Origin: Deltaproteobacteria bacterium
Lineage (GTDB): Bacteria > Desulfobacterota > Binatia > DP-6
DNA: 56,004 nt
Reading direction: 5' to 3'
Assembly: GCA_005888095.1 (NCBI GenBank)
Contig: VBKF01000161.1
Location: forward strand, 1 to 56,004
In this document: positions 25,954-36,443 of the stretch, piece by piece
Layout: each line of letters begins with the position of its first letter
Numbering within the stretch: position 1 is the stretch's first letter
Notes under the pieces: model-generated
The model's input: the letters and a program-made list of their open reading frames with translations, nothing else
Database searches by the model: none
Told to the model about the DNA's origin: nothing
Made by a program: the position numbers and the translations under genes

Positions 25954-28900
25954 TCAGGGCGGGCAGCTCGCCGGCGGCGGGGTCCTCGGCTGGGCGTTGA
26001 ACCGGTCGAGCGCGTCGTTCGCCGCCGTGGAGGGCGGATTGCCGCTCGCCTTGGCGGGGGCGTTCGCACACCAGGTCCTCGTCCCCACGGTCAGGCGAAC
26101 GGCAACGCTGCCCTGCGGCGGCTGGTCGAGCCTGTAGGTCCAGTTCGAGTGCCCGCCGCGGACCGTGATCCGGTCCGACTTCACGATGACGCTGGAGATG
26201 GGCCCGTCGGGGTCGCGGCTGCTGAAGCGCCAGCCGAGGAAGCTCGTGGCCCCGCCGATGCGCGACCACCCCGAAGGGGGCAGCGACACCGTCACCGCCT
26301 GGCCCGTGCCCGCAGAGTCGGAGACGGTCAGCGACCCGCCGGCGGCCGTCGGGTCGCCGCTGGAGCCGGGCAGCGAGGGGACGATCCGGTTGGCGGCCGC
26401 GTCGGCGCTCGATACCGAGCCGAACGCGACCCGGCGCGCGTCCGGGTTGGGCGCGGGCGTGCTGCGATCCCGCAGCTTCAGGGACGTCGTCTCGATCAGG
26501 GTGGCGGGCGGCAGCGTGGTCGTCGTGGTCGTGCTGGTCGTCGTCGTGGTGCTCGACGTGGTGCTCGTGCTCGACGTGGTGGTGGTCGGCGCCAGGGTGG
26601 TGCTCGTCGTGGTCGTCGCGACGGTCGTCGTCGTCGTTGTCGCCGCCAGCGTCGTGCTGGTGCTCGTCGTCGAGGTGGTGGTCGTCGTCGTGGACGCGGG
26701 AGGCGCCGTCGTGGTGGTGGTCGTGGCGGGCGGCGCGGTCGTCGTCGTGGTGCTCGTCGTCGTGGTCGTCGTCGTGGGCGGCGCCGTCGTGGTGGTGGTC
26801 GTCGTCGTGGTGGTCGTCGTCGTGGTGGTCGTCGACGTCGTGGTGGTGGTGGCGGGCGGCGCGGTCGTGGTCGTGGTGCTCGTCGTCGTGGTCGTTGACG
26901 TCGTGGTGGTCACGGTCGTGGTGGAGACCCCGGGGTTGCTCGCCGGGTCCGCGGGATCCGTGCCGGCATCGAGCTCCGTGCGGTCGAAGAAGCCGTCCTC
27001 GTCGCGGTCGACCCCGATGCGCGTGCCGGTGCCGGGGGGTACCGCGGTATAGGTCAGCTCCTGGCCGACGACGGCCGCCTGTGCCCGCAGGCTCGCCTCG
27101 CCGAGGAGCGGCTCGCTCGCGCGGTCGCTCTGGAACTGGCCCGCGCCCGGCTGGTACAGCCAGCCCCGCGCCGCGCCACCGAGCACGCCCTTCACGACGA
27201 GGTCGCACTCGCTGGCGTTGGCGCGCGCGATCATGAGGTTGATGCGGCCGGTGACGGTCGAATCGCTGAACGTCGTCGACGTGGCCGACACCTGCTGGCC
27301 CACGATCGGGGCCAGTCCCGTGTCGAAGGCCATCAGGAAGGCCTCCACCTGCCGCCGCTTGGTGTCGGGATTGCTGCCGAAGTTGAAGACGCTCGCGTGC
27401 AGGAAGTCGAAGACCGTGTCGATGCTGCCGTCGTGCAGGAAGCCGAAGCCGCGCACCTGGTCGCCGAGGAAGCCGGTGGCCGGCGCCTGCGTGCCGGGCG
27501 GCACGCCGAACATGCCGACCTTCTGGTAGAGGTTCCGCAGGTGGGCGATCTTGAACTCCTGCGGCTCGCCCTCGAAGGAGGAGAAGCCGTCGGTGCCGAG
27601 CGGCACCTTGTGGCAGAACGCGCACTGGAGGACCCCGCCGTCGATCGCCGAGTTCAGGAAGATGTTCTGTCCGGTGGACTGCGTCGCGGTGAGGCTGTTG
27701 TCGAGGGCGCGGATCGGGTTCGGCGGGTAGCGGACGGTCAGGATGAAGTCGGTGTAGCTCTGCATCTCGGCCGTCGAGAGCTGGCCCGCCGCACCGAGGA
27801 GCCCGACGAAGGCCGGGTTGAACTTCTTGAAGGCCTGATCCTCCGCGAGCGCATCACCGCCCGAGTCGTTGCCCCCGGTGCGGTCGCCGCGCCAGTGCAT
27901 GGGACCGGCCGGGTCCGCCATGCCGCGCAGGCTCTGCGTCGTCATCGGGCCCTTCATCGGGTGGAAGACCGGGCTGCCGCTCGGCTTCGGGACCCGGAAC
28001 GGGTTCGGGTTGTTCACCACCGTCCCGAAGGGATCGCCGAGGTCCCAGGCCAGGCTGTCGAAGTCGCCGAAGATGTGGCAGCTCGCGCACGCCGAGTCGC
28101 CGTGACCCGAACGCCTGGCGTCGTACAGGAAGAGACGCCCGTTCCTGGCGGCGGGCGGGGACGGGTCGTAGCGGAGCGGCACGGTGGCGCTCACGGCGCG
28201 CGTCGCCGGGTTCGAGGCGTTGCCGACGATCGAGATCGTGTGGTCGATGCGGTTCATCACGTAGAGCCGGTCGCGCGCCGCGTCGAGCACGACGCCGCTC
28301 GGCCCGTTGCCGACGGCGAGCTGCGTCTCGGTGATGACACCCGCCTCGAGGTCGTCGGCGTTGAAGATGCCGATCTTGCCCGACCCGAAGCCGGCCACGA
28401 AGAGCGTGTGGCCGTCGCTCGAGAACGCCAGGTCGGTGGGGAACGCGAGGCTCCGGTCGATCTCGCTCTGCGGGCCCGGCACCGTCCCGTAGTTGATGTG
28501 CGGGTTCAGGTGATGCGGCGTGGCCGTCGTCCCGCTGATGACCGTGATGCGGCTCTCGGCCAGGTGTCCGCGGACGAAGGGCTCGAAGCGCACCTGGTTC
28601 TGCGCGTCGGTGTTGGCGACGTACACCTTCCCGGTGGTCGGCCGCACGGCCATGTTGAAGAGCACCGTGCCGACGCCCGTGACGAAGCTCGTGCCGGAGA
28701 CGAGTGCCAGCGGCGTGGCGTCGGCATTCAGGAGAAAGACGTCCTTGTCCGGCACGGCGAAGGCCACCGACGCGCTCCAGTCGCGCCCGATCTCGTCCCG
28801 CCACCTCGAGCCGTCGAACTTGACGATGAGACCCGTGTCCGGCGCGCCCCCCGTGGATCCGGACGGCGGCGGCGGCAGCCCGCCGTTGTTGGTGACCACC

Positions 28901-29586
28901 TGCTCGGTGATCGCCGTCGTCTGGTTGCCCGAGTCGAGGATCGCGGCGTACACGACGGTGCCGTCGGGGCTCGCGGCGAGCGCCCGCGGCGTGTCGCCGG
29001 ACAGCGCGAGGGGCGAGCCGGAGATCGGCGTCCCGCCGAGCGCCGCGCCGAGGTTGTTGGCGTCGAAGGCCCACACGTCGGCGCGGCCGACCCCCGCCGT
29101 CGTGAGCTGGGGATCGCCGGGCCGGTTCTGGCCGCGGTGGGCGCACGTGATGAAGGCCCGGCTGTGCGCGCTGCCCGCAAACACGAGGTCGCGCGGCTCG
29201 TCGCCGACGAGCAGCGTGCGGACGACGCGCGAGCGCGTGACGTCGGTCGGGTCGACCTCGACGATGCTCACGCTGTCGGACAGGTGGTTCACCACCCACG
29301 CCTCGGTGCGCCCGGCGAGGTTCGTCCGCGCCGCCACGGCGACCGGCTCGAGGCCGACCGGGACCTCGGCGGCGAGTGTCAGCCCGCCGGCGGTGATCGT
29401 GTAGATGGCGAGGCGATTGTCGGGCGTGTTGACGGCGAAGAGCCGATCGCCCGCCGGCGAGATCGCGAGCGGTCGCACGTGCCCGCTCTCGAAGTTCACG
29501 AATGCCGCTCCGGCGCGCTGCGGCGCCCAGAGGCAGAGGAGCACGGAAGCCAGGCGAGCGAACGACCGAACCGGACCCGACGGCAT
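25954..29586 (-). CDS. Giant exported beta-propeller / di-haem cytochrome c protein with Thr-rich linker
   Basis: A 1210-residue protein with ATG 6 nt after GGGAGGG and a signal peptide (ASVLLCLWAPQRAGA). Residues about 30-480 form a YVTN/NHL-type beta-propeller with repeats such as LFVAGFGSGKIGIF and LYVMNRIDHTISIV. Two haem c sites follow: CASCH (Cys500, Cys503, His504) and CAFCH (Cys655, Cys658, His659), in a layout like di-haem cytochrome c peroxidase/MauG proteins (MTTQSLRG, FLHDGSIDTVFDFL). A calcium-loop motif (DRDEDGFFDRTELD) precedes a threonine-rich linker at about 887-1025. The C-terminal about 185 residues match the neighbour's tail. Periplasmic or surface electron transfer is likely; its substrate is unknown. 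Confidence 0.85.
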   Translation of the reverse strand: MPSGPVRSFARLASVLLCLWAPQRAGAAFVNFESGHVRPLAISPAGDRLFAVNTPDNRLAIYTITAGGLTLAAEVPVGLEPVAVAARTNLAGRTEAWVVNHLSDSVSIVEVDPTDVTRSRVVRTLLVGDEPRDLVFAGSAHSRAFITCAHRGQNRPGDPQLTTAGVGRADVWAFDANNLGAALGGTPISGSPLALSGDTPRALAASPDGTVVYAAILDSGNQTTAITEQVVTNNGGLPPPPSGSTGGAPDTGLIVKFDGSRWRDEIGRDWSASVAFAVPDKDVFLLNADATPLALVSGTSFVTGVGTVLFNMAVRPTTGKVYVANTDAQNQVRFEPFVRGHLAESRITVISGTTATPHHLNPHINYGTVPGPQSEIDRSLAFPTDLAFSSDGHTLFVAGFGSGKIGIFNADDLEAGVITETQLAVGNGPSGVVLDAARDRLYVMNRIDHTISIVGNASNPATRAVSATVPLRYDPSPPAARNGRLFLYDARRSGHGDSACASCHIFGDFDSLAWDLGDPFGTVVNNPNPFRVPKPSGSPVFHPMKGPMTTQSLRGMADPAGPMHWRGDRTGGNDSGGDALAEDQAFKKFNPAFVGLLGAAGQLSTAEMQSYTDFILTVRYPPNPIRALDNSLTATQSTGQNIFLNSAIDGGVLQCAFCHKVPLGTDGFSSFEGEPQEFKIAHLRNLYQKVGMFGVPPGTQAPATGFLGDQVRGFGFLHDGSIDTVFDFLHASVFNFGSNPDTKRRQVEAFLMAFDTGLAPIVGQQVSATSTTFSDSTVTGRINLMIARANASECDLVVKGVLGGAARGWLYQPGAGQFQSDRASEPLLGEASLRAQAAVVGQELTYTAVPPGTGTRIGVDRDEDGFFDRTELDAGTDPADPASNPGVSTTTVTTTTSTTTTTSTTTTTAPPATTTTTSTTTTTTTTTTTTTTTTAPPTTTTTTTSTTTTTAPPATTTTTTAPPASTTTTTTSTTSTSTTLAATTTTTTVATTTTSTTLAPTTTTSSTSTTSSTTTTTSTTTTTTLPPATLIETTSLKLRDRSTPAPNPDARRVAFGSVSSADAAANRIVPSLPGSSGDPTAAGGSLTVSDSAGTGQAVTVSLPPSGWSRIGGATSFLGWRFSSRDPDGPISSVIVKSDRITVRGGHSNWTYRLDQPPQGSVAVRLTVGTRTWCANAPAKASGNPPSTAANDALDRFNAQPRTPPPASCPP
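26514..26927 (-). repeat. Low-complexity threonine-codon tract (linker of the cytochrome protein)
   Basis: About 414 bp of ACC/ACG threonine codons, broken by APP and ST blocks, encode residues about 887-1025. The pattern resembles mucin-like, possibly O-glycosylated stalks. The tract contains repeated hexamers, so its length may vary between strains and assemblies may err here. Confidence 0.85.
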
Positions 29587-29715
29587 GCGAGGCCCTCCCG
29601 AGACGGCGGCGCTGGTCGCCTGTACCACACGCTGCGACGCCCGGGCCAGGGAAAAAGCCGCCTCGGCCCCGGGGTGTTGCGCCCCCCCGAGGGTAGGATA
29701 AGAATCCCGCCGCCG

Positions 29716-30747
29716 ATGGCGCGTGCCCCCGTCGAGGGACCCGAGCAGCTCTTCCACTTCGCCGAGGCCGCGGCATCGGCTCGCGTCGCGCCCGCGTCCG
29801 AACCGCCGCGGGCCGTTGCCGAGCCGGTCGAGACGGTGCTGATCACCGGGATCGCCGGCGGCCAGGGGCGGCTCATCGCGCGCCGCATCGCCGGCGCCCG
29901 ATGCCGGATCATCGGCGTCGATCGCGCGCCGTGGGAAGGACACCCGGCCGACGTGCGCATGTACGTGGTCGACATCCGCAAGCGCAAGTTCGAGGACGTG
30001 TTCCGGACCGAGCGACCCGACGCCGTCGTCCACCACGCTTTCGTCCGTCACTTCCGCGGCGACCCCGAGGTCCGGCACGAGGTGAACGTGCTCGGGACCA
30101 AACGGTTGCTGGAATATGCGATCGCGCACGGCGTGAAGCGCATGGTCGTGCTGTCGAGCGCGTACGTCTACGGCGCGCTGCCCGACAACCCCTACTACAT
30201 GGACGAGGAGTTCCCGCTGAACGTCAGCCGCACCTATCCCGAGGTGCGCGACCTCGCCGAGGTCGACACGCTCGCCACCGCCTTCCTCTGGCGCCATCCC
30301 GAGGTGGCGACCGCCATCCTGCGGCCGGTCAACACCCTCGGCTACTACGTGCAGAGCGCGATCGGCCGCTACCTCCGGCAGCGCTACGTGCCGACCATCC
30401 TCGGCTTCAACCCGGTGATGCAGTTCATCCACGAAGAGGACGTGGCCGAGGCCGTCGCGCTCGCGCTGCAGACGGGCGCGCACGGTGTCTTCAATGTCGC
30501 CGGCCCGGGCGCCGTGCCGCTGAAGGTCGCGATCCGCGAGACCGCCCGCACGGCCGTCCCCATCCCGGAGACGATCGCGCGGGCCGTCTTCAGGCAGCTC
30601 TTTCGCTTCGGGCTCTATCCCACGCCGCCGGGCGCGATGGATTTCCTGAAATACCCCTGCACCATCGACGGCCGGGGCTTCGAGCGGGCGACGGGCTTCA
30701 AGCCGCTCTTCAGCCTCGAGGACATCTTCGCGAGTGTCCGCCACTGA
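29716..30747 (+). CDS. NAD-dependent epimerase/dehydratase (extended SDR)
   Basis: A 343-residue Rossmann protein. After a about 40-residue leader it has the nucleotide loop GIAGGQGR (a GxxGxxG variant) and IIGVDRAPW as second strand. VVHHAFVRH and VVLSSAYVYG follow as in extended SDRs, and NVAGPGAVPLKVAI near the C-terminus. It could act on a nucleotide sugar, sterol or lipid intermediate. It overlaps the acyltransferase gene by 14 nt and heads the probable operon that runs to the carboxylase. The pairing of this SDR type with a PlsC-like protein is common in high-GC environmental bacteria, which points to a lipid role. Confidence 0.83.
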   Translation: MARAPVEGPEQLFHFAEAAASARVAPASEPPRAVAEPVETVLITGIAGGQGRLIARRIAGARCRIIGVDRAPWEGHPADVRMYVVDIRKRKFEDVFRTERPDAVVHHAFVRHFRGDPEVRHEVNVLGTKRLLEYAIAHGVKRMVVLSSAYVYGALPDNPYYMDEEFPLNVSRTYPEVRDLAEVDTLATAFLWRHPEVATAILRPVNTLGYYVQSAIGRYLRQRYVPTILGFNPVMQFIHEEDVAEAVALALQTGAHGVFNVAGPGAVPLKVAIRETARTAVPIPETIARAVFRQLFRFGLYPTPPGAMDFLKYPCTIDGRGFERATGFKPLFSLEDIFASVRH

Positions 30748-31630
30748 GACCGTCACGCAGGCGGTCGGCGCGCTGACGCGCACCGCCACCGAGGTCCTGC
30801 CGGAGACGATCTTCGATCTCCAGCGGCAGATCGAGGCGCGCATACGCCGCATCCCGACGCGCCTCAACGCCTACGGCTACGACCCGTGGGGCTTCCATCC
30901 GGACACGGCGCGGCGCGCGATGCTGGTGACGGCGCTCCTCTACCGCTACTGGTTCCGGGTGGAGACGCAGGGCATCGCCAACATCCCGCCGGGGCGGGTG
31001 CTCCTGATCAGCAACCACGCGGGACAGATCGCACTCGACGCCGCCATGATCTCCTGCGCCTGCCTGCTCGAGGCAGAGCCGCCGCGCGTCATACGCGGCA
31101 TGGGCGAGTACTGGCTGCCGACGGTACCGTGGGTGAACGAGCTCATGGTGCGCACGGGGTCCGTCGTCGGCACGCGCAAGAACTGCATCGATCTCCTCGA
31201 GAACGAGGAGGCGGTGATCGCCTTCCCCGAGGGCGTGCGCGGCATGAACAAGCTCATCTGGGAGCGCTACCAGCTCCAGGAGTTCGGGCAGGGCTTCATG
31301 CGCCTGGCGCTGGAGACCCACACCCCGATCGTACCGATCGCGGTGGTCGGCTCCGAGGAGCAGGCGCCGGCGATCGCCAACGTCCGCTCGCTTGCCCGGC
31401 TGCTGCGCCTGCCGGCCTTCCCGGTGACCCTCACCTGGCCGCTCCTCGGCCCCCTCGGGCTCGTACCGCTCCCGGTCAAGTACCGCATCACCTTCGGCGA
31501 GCCGATGACCTTCGAGGGCAACCCGAGCGACGAGGACGAGGTCATCGGGGAGAAGGTCGAGCAGGTGAAGGCCAGCATCGCCACCATGCTCGCGCGCGGG
31601 CTCGCCGCGCGGCGATCGCTCTTCTGGTAG
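30734..31630 (+). CDS. PlsC-like lysophospholipid acyltransferase family protein
   Basis: A 298-residue acyltransferase. The catalytic motif is NHAGQIALD (variant of NHxxxxD), followed by [11 protein letters not shown] and FPEGVRG (motif III). There is no clear transmembrane helix at the N-terminus, so it may be a peripheral membrane enzyme. GTG start at 30734 inside the end of the SDR gene. Only 5 nt separate its stop from the carboxylase beta gene. It would transfer an acyl group to a lysolipid or related acceptor at the inner membrane; the true substrate is not known. Confidence 0.83.
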   Translation: MSATETVTQAVGALTRTATEVLPETIFDLQRQIEARIRRIPTRLNAYGYDPWGFHPDTARRAMLVTALLYRYWFRVETQGIANIPPGRVLLISNHAGQIALDAAMISCACLLEAEPPRVIRGMGEYWLPTVPWVNELMVRTGSVVGTRKNCIDLLENEEAVIAFPEGVRGMNKLIWERYQLQEFGQGFMRLALETHTPIVPIAVVGSEEQAPAIANVRSLARLLRLPAFPVTLTWPLLGPLGLVPLPVKYRITFGEPMTFEGNPSDEDEVIGEKVEQVKASIATMLARGLAARRSLFW

Positions 31631-31635
31631 GCTGC

Positions 31636-33240
<1,605 letters not shown>

Positions 33241-33243
33241 CCC

Positions 33244-34734
33244 GTGCGAAGCGTCCTCATTGCCAACCGCGGCGAGATCGCCGTGCGCGTCGCGCGCGCC
33301 TGCCACGAGGCCGGACTCCGCGCGGTCGCGGTCTACTCGGAGGCGGATCGCGGCGCGCCCCACGTGCTCGCCGCCGACCAGGCGGTGCCGGTCGGCCCGG
33401 CCCCCGCCCGCGACTCCTATCTGAACGTGGAGGCGCTCCTCGCGGCGGCGCGGACCGCCGGTGCGGACGCCGTGCACCCGGGCTACGGCTTTCTCGCCGA
33501 GAGCGCCGCCTTCGCCGCCGCGGTCGAGGCCGCGGGCCTGGTGTGGATCGGGCCGCCGCCCGCAGCGATCGCCACCATGGGCGACAAGCTCGCGGCGCGC
33601 GCCACCGTCGCGCGGGCCGGCGTGCCGCTCGTGCCCGGCACCGCGCTCGTCGCCGGCGACGCGGCGGGAGCACGCCGTCAAGCGGCGGCGCTCGGCTACC
33701 CCGTGCTCGTGAAGGCGGCCGGGGGCGGCGGCGGCAAGGGCATGCGGACGGTCGCGAGCGAGGACGAGCTCGCAGCGGCGCTCGCCGCCGCCGCACGCGA
33801 GGCGGAGGCCGCCTTCGGTGACGGGCGGGTGTACGTCGAGAAGCTTCTCCGCCGCCCGCGGCACGTCGAGGTGCAGGTGCTGGGCGACCGCCACGGGCAG
33901 CTCGTGCACCTCGGCGAGCGCGAGTGCTCGATCCAGCGCCGGCACCAGAAGATCGTCGAGGAGACGCCGTGCCCCGTGCTGACCCCGCGACTCAGGGCCG
34001 AGATGACCGCCGCGGCGCTCGCCGCGGCGCGCGCCGTCGGCTACACCAACGCCGGCACCGTCGAGTTCCTGCTCGACGCCGACGGCCGCTTCTACTTCCT
34101 CGAGATGAACACCCGCGTGCAGGTGGAGCATCCGATCACCGAGTGGGTGACCGACGTCGATATCGTGGCCGCCCAGCTCCGCATCGCGGCCGGCCAGCCG
34201 CTCGGCTTCGCCCAGTCCGACGTCGTGCCGCGCGGCCACGCCATCGAGGTGCGCCTTTACGCCGAGGATCCGGCCCGGAACTTCTGCCCGAGCCCGGGGC
34301 CGATCCTCGCGCTCCGCGAGCCCGCCGGACCCGGCGTGCGCGTCGACTCCGGGGTGGCGGCCGGCGGCGTGGTGCCCGTCGAGTACGACCCCCTGCTCGC
34401 CAAGATCTCGGCCTGGGCGCCGGACCGGACGGCGGCCGTGCGGCGGCTCCGCGCCGCGCTCGAGGAGACGGTCGTGCTCGGACCGACGACGAACCTCCCC
34501 TTCCTGCTCGACGTCCTCGGCCACCCGGCCTTCCTCGCCGCCGACACCCACACCGGCTTTCTGGCCGAGCATCTCCCCGAGTGGCGGCCGGGCGGGCCGG
34601 ACGAGACGGCCGCGGCGGTCGCGGCGGCGATCGCCCTCTCGCGCCCGGCGGCGCCGGGCGGCGGGGACCGCGCGGCGGCGGCGCCCACGCCGTGGGAGAC
34701 GCTCGGGCCGTGGCGTCTCGGGGCGCAGCGGTAG
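33244..34734 (+). CDS. Biotin carboxylase subunit of acyl-CoA carboxylase
   Basis: A 496-residue ATP-grasp enzyme that carboxylates biotin with bicarbonate. LIANRGEIAVRVARA opens the domain; VKAAGGGGGKGMR is the glycine-rich ATP loop, followed by EVQVLGDRHG, ECSIQRRHQKIVEE and FLEMNTRVQVEHPITE with catalytic residues. Domain length is complete, but the biotinyl domain usually fused to MCC-alpha is absent; it is encoded by the next gene. GTG start 3 nt after the upstream stop. Confidence 0.93.
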   Translation: MRSVLIANRGEIAVRVARACHEAGLRAVAVYSEADRGAPHVLAADQAVPVGPAPARDSYLNVEALLAAARTAGADAVHPGYGFLAESAAFAAAVEAAGLVWIGPPPAAIATMGDKLAARATVARAGVPLVPGTALVAGDAAGARRQAAALGYPVLVKAAGGGGGKGMRTVASEDELAAALAAAAREAEAAFGDGRVYVEKLLRRPRHVEVQVLGDRHGQLVHLGERECSIQRRHQKIVEETPCPVLTPRLRAEMTAAALAAARAVGYTNAGTVEFLLDADGRFYFLEMNTRVQVEHPITEWVTDVDIVAAQLRIAAGQPLGFAQSDVVPRGHAIEVRLYAEDPARNFCPSPGPILALREPAGPGVRVDSGVAAGGVVPVEYDPLLAKISAWAPDRTAAVRRLRAALEETVVLGPTTNLPFLLDVLGHPAFLAADTHTGFLAEHLPEWRPGGPDETAAAVAAAIALSRPAAPGGGDRAAAAPTPWETLGPWRLGAQR

Positions 34735-34741
34735 GCGAGCG

Positions 34742-35272
34742 GTGGACATCCGCCTCCGGTACGCGGGCCGCGAGCAAGCGATCCGCCTGGTCCCCGAGGA
34801 CGGCGGCTTCGTCGCGACGGTCGACGGCCGGGTGCACCGGGTGGCATGGGTCGCGTCCGGAGGGCGCACCGCGGCGCCCGGAGGCACGACCGTCGAGGAG
34901 CACGCGCTCGAGGTCGACGGGCGCGTCGTGCGCACCATCGTGGCCCGTAGCCGTGATCGCGTCCTCGTCGCGCTCGCCGGTCGGGTCTACCTCTTCGAGA
35001 CCGGGGAGGAGACCCGCCAGGCGGCCGCCGGCATGGGCACGGGAACCGTGGTCGCGCCGATGCCGGGCAAGGTGCTGGCGGTGCTCGTCGCCCCGGGCGA
35101 GCGGGTCGCGATCGGCCAGCCGCTGGTCGTCCTCGAGGCGATGAAGATGGAGAGCACGCTCACGGCCGACGTCGCCGGCTCGGTGCGCACCGTCGGCGCC
35201 GTCGCGGGCGCCACCGTGGCGGGCGGCGACGTGCTGGTCGAGATCACGCCGGACGGGTCGGAAAACTCGTAG
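34742..35272 (+). CDS. Biotin carboxyl carrier protein of the same carboxylase
   Basis: A 176-residue carrier with a C-terminal biotinyl domain whose target lysine lies in EAMKME. The domain starts VVAPMPGKVLAVLVAPGE, close to the tails of fused MCC/PCC alpha subunits. The N-terminal about 95 residues correspond to the BT domain that docks the carboxyltransferase in the fused enzymes. So this looks like the alpha subunit split in two, with the break between the BC and BT domains. GTG start 7 nt after the biotin carboxylase stop. Confidence 0.9.
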   Translation: MDIRLRYAGREQAIRLVPEDGGFVATVDGRVHRVAWVASGGRTAAPGGTTVEEHALEVDGRVVRTIVARSRDRVLVALAGRVYLFETGEETRQAAAGMGTGTVVAPMPGKVLAVLVAPGERVAIGQPLVVLEAMKMESTLTADVAGSVRTVGAVAGATVAGGDVLVEITPDGSENS

Positions 35273-35327
35273 CTCCGGCCGTTCCTACAGGCCTTGTCGC
35301 GGCGCGCCCAGCCGGTAGTCTGACCGG

Positions 35328-36443
35328 GTGCGACACCCGTCCGTCGTCCTGCTCGCGTCCCTCGTGCTCGCCGCGTGCTCTTCCGCCCCCGCGGGCCCCG
35401 CGGCGCCGACCGCCGTGCCCGTGCGGGTCGCGACGGTCGAGCGGCGCGACGTGCCGGTCGCCCTGCACGCGATCGGCAACGTCGAGGCGTTCCAAACGGT
35501 CACGCTACGCTCCCAGGTGGAAGGCCGGCTCGCGGAGGTGCGCTTCAAGGAGGGCGACGAGATGCGGGCGGGCGACCTGCTCTTCGTCGTCGACCCGGGG
35601 CCCTTCCAGGCGGCGCTCGACCAGGCGAAGGCGAACTTCGCGAAGGCCGAGGCGCAGGCGGCGAACGCCGCCGTCCAGCAGCGGCGCACGAGCGAGCTCG
35701 TGAAGGCCGGGATCGTGTCGCGCGACGAGTGGGACCGGGTGCGCACCGATGCGGAGACGGCGGCGGCGGCGGTCGAGGCGGCGCGCGCAGCGGTCGAGAA
35801 CGCGAAGCTCCAGCTCGGCTTCTGCTACATCGCCTCGCCGCTCGACGGCCGGATCGGCCGGCTCCTCGTGAACCAGGGGAACCTCGTCAAGGCACACGAC
35901 ACGGAGCTCGCGACGATCAACCAGATGAAGCCGATCTACGTGAGCTTCACGGTCCCCGAGAAGGAGCTGCCGGCGATCCGGCGGTGGAACGCCGAGCACC
36001 CGCTCGCGACGCGCGTCGCGTTCCCGGGCGGCGGGAAGCCGATCCCGGGCGAGCTCAGCTTCATCGACAACCGGGTCGACACGGCGACCGGCACCGTCCT
36101 CCTGAAGGCCGTCTTCCCGAACGCGGACGAGGCGCTCTGGCCGGGGCAGTTCGTCGACGTGACGCTCACGCTCACGACGGAGCGCGACGCGGTCGTCGTC
36201 CCCGCCGCGACCGTGCAGGCGGGTCAGGAGGGCCCGTACGTCTTCGTCGTGAAGCCCGACGGCACGGTGGACTCCCGGCTGGTGAAGGTGGAGCGCACGG
36301 AGGGCGACGAGGCCGTCGTCGCGTCGGGCGTCGCGCCGGGCGAGCGGATCGTGACCATCGGCTTCGTCCGGCTCGCCCCCGGGGTCCGGGTGACGGTCGA
36401 GGACGGCGCGCCGGCGCCGGAGCGCGTCGGGGCGGCGCGATGA
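35328..36443 (+). CDS. RND efflux periplasmic adaptor (membrane fusion lipoprotein)
   Basis: A 371-residue MexA/AcrA-type adaptor. The signal ends in LVLAAC, a lipobox with lipidated Cys17, so it is anchored to the inner membrane facing the periplasm. The barrel-sandwich halves (LRSQVEGRLAEVRFKEGDEM and FCYIASPLDGRIGRLLVNQG) flank a coiled-coil hairpin at about residues 95-150. The last part is the membrane-proximal domain. Its stop overlaps the start of the pump gene (ATGA). No TolC-type outer-membrane factor is encoded here, so one from elsewhere is needed. Confidence 0.93.
   Translation: MRHPSVVLLASLVLAACSSAPAGPAAPTAVPVRVATVERRDVPVALHAIGNVEAFQTVTLRSQVEGRLAEVRFKEGDEMRAGDLLFVVDPGPFQAALDQAKANFAKAEAQAANAAVQQRRTSELVKAGIVSRDEWDRVRTDAETAAAAVEAARAAVENAKLQLGFCYIASPLDGRIGRLLVNQGNLVKAHDTELATINQMKPIYVSFTVPEKELPAIRRWNAEHPLATRVAFPGGGKPIPGELSFIDNRVDTATGTVLLKAVFPNADEALWPGQFVDVTLTLTTERDAVVVPAATVQAGQEGPYVFVVKPDGTVDSRLVKVERTEGDEAVVASGVAPGERIVTIGFVRLAPGVRVTVEDGAPAPERVGAAR

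Noticed and set aside
26165-27052. Valine-rich plus-strand open frame (poly-V blocks)
   Set aside because: It is the complement of the threonine-codon linker of the cytochrome protein and has no sensible protein pattern outside the repeat.
27397-29715. Plus-strand extension of the SDR frame by about 770 codons
   Set aside because: It runs antisense through the propeller gene; SDR homology begins only after the ATG at 29716.
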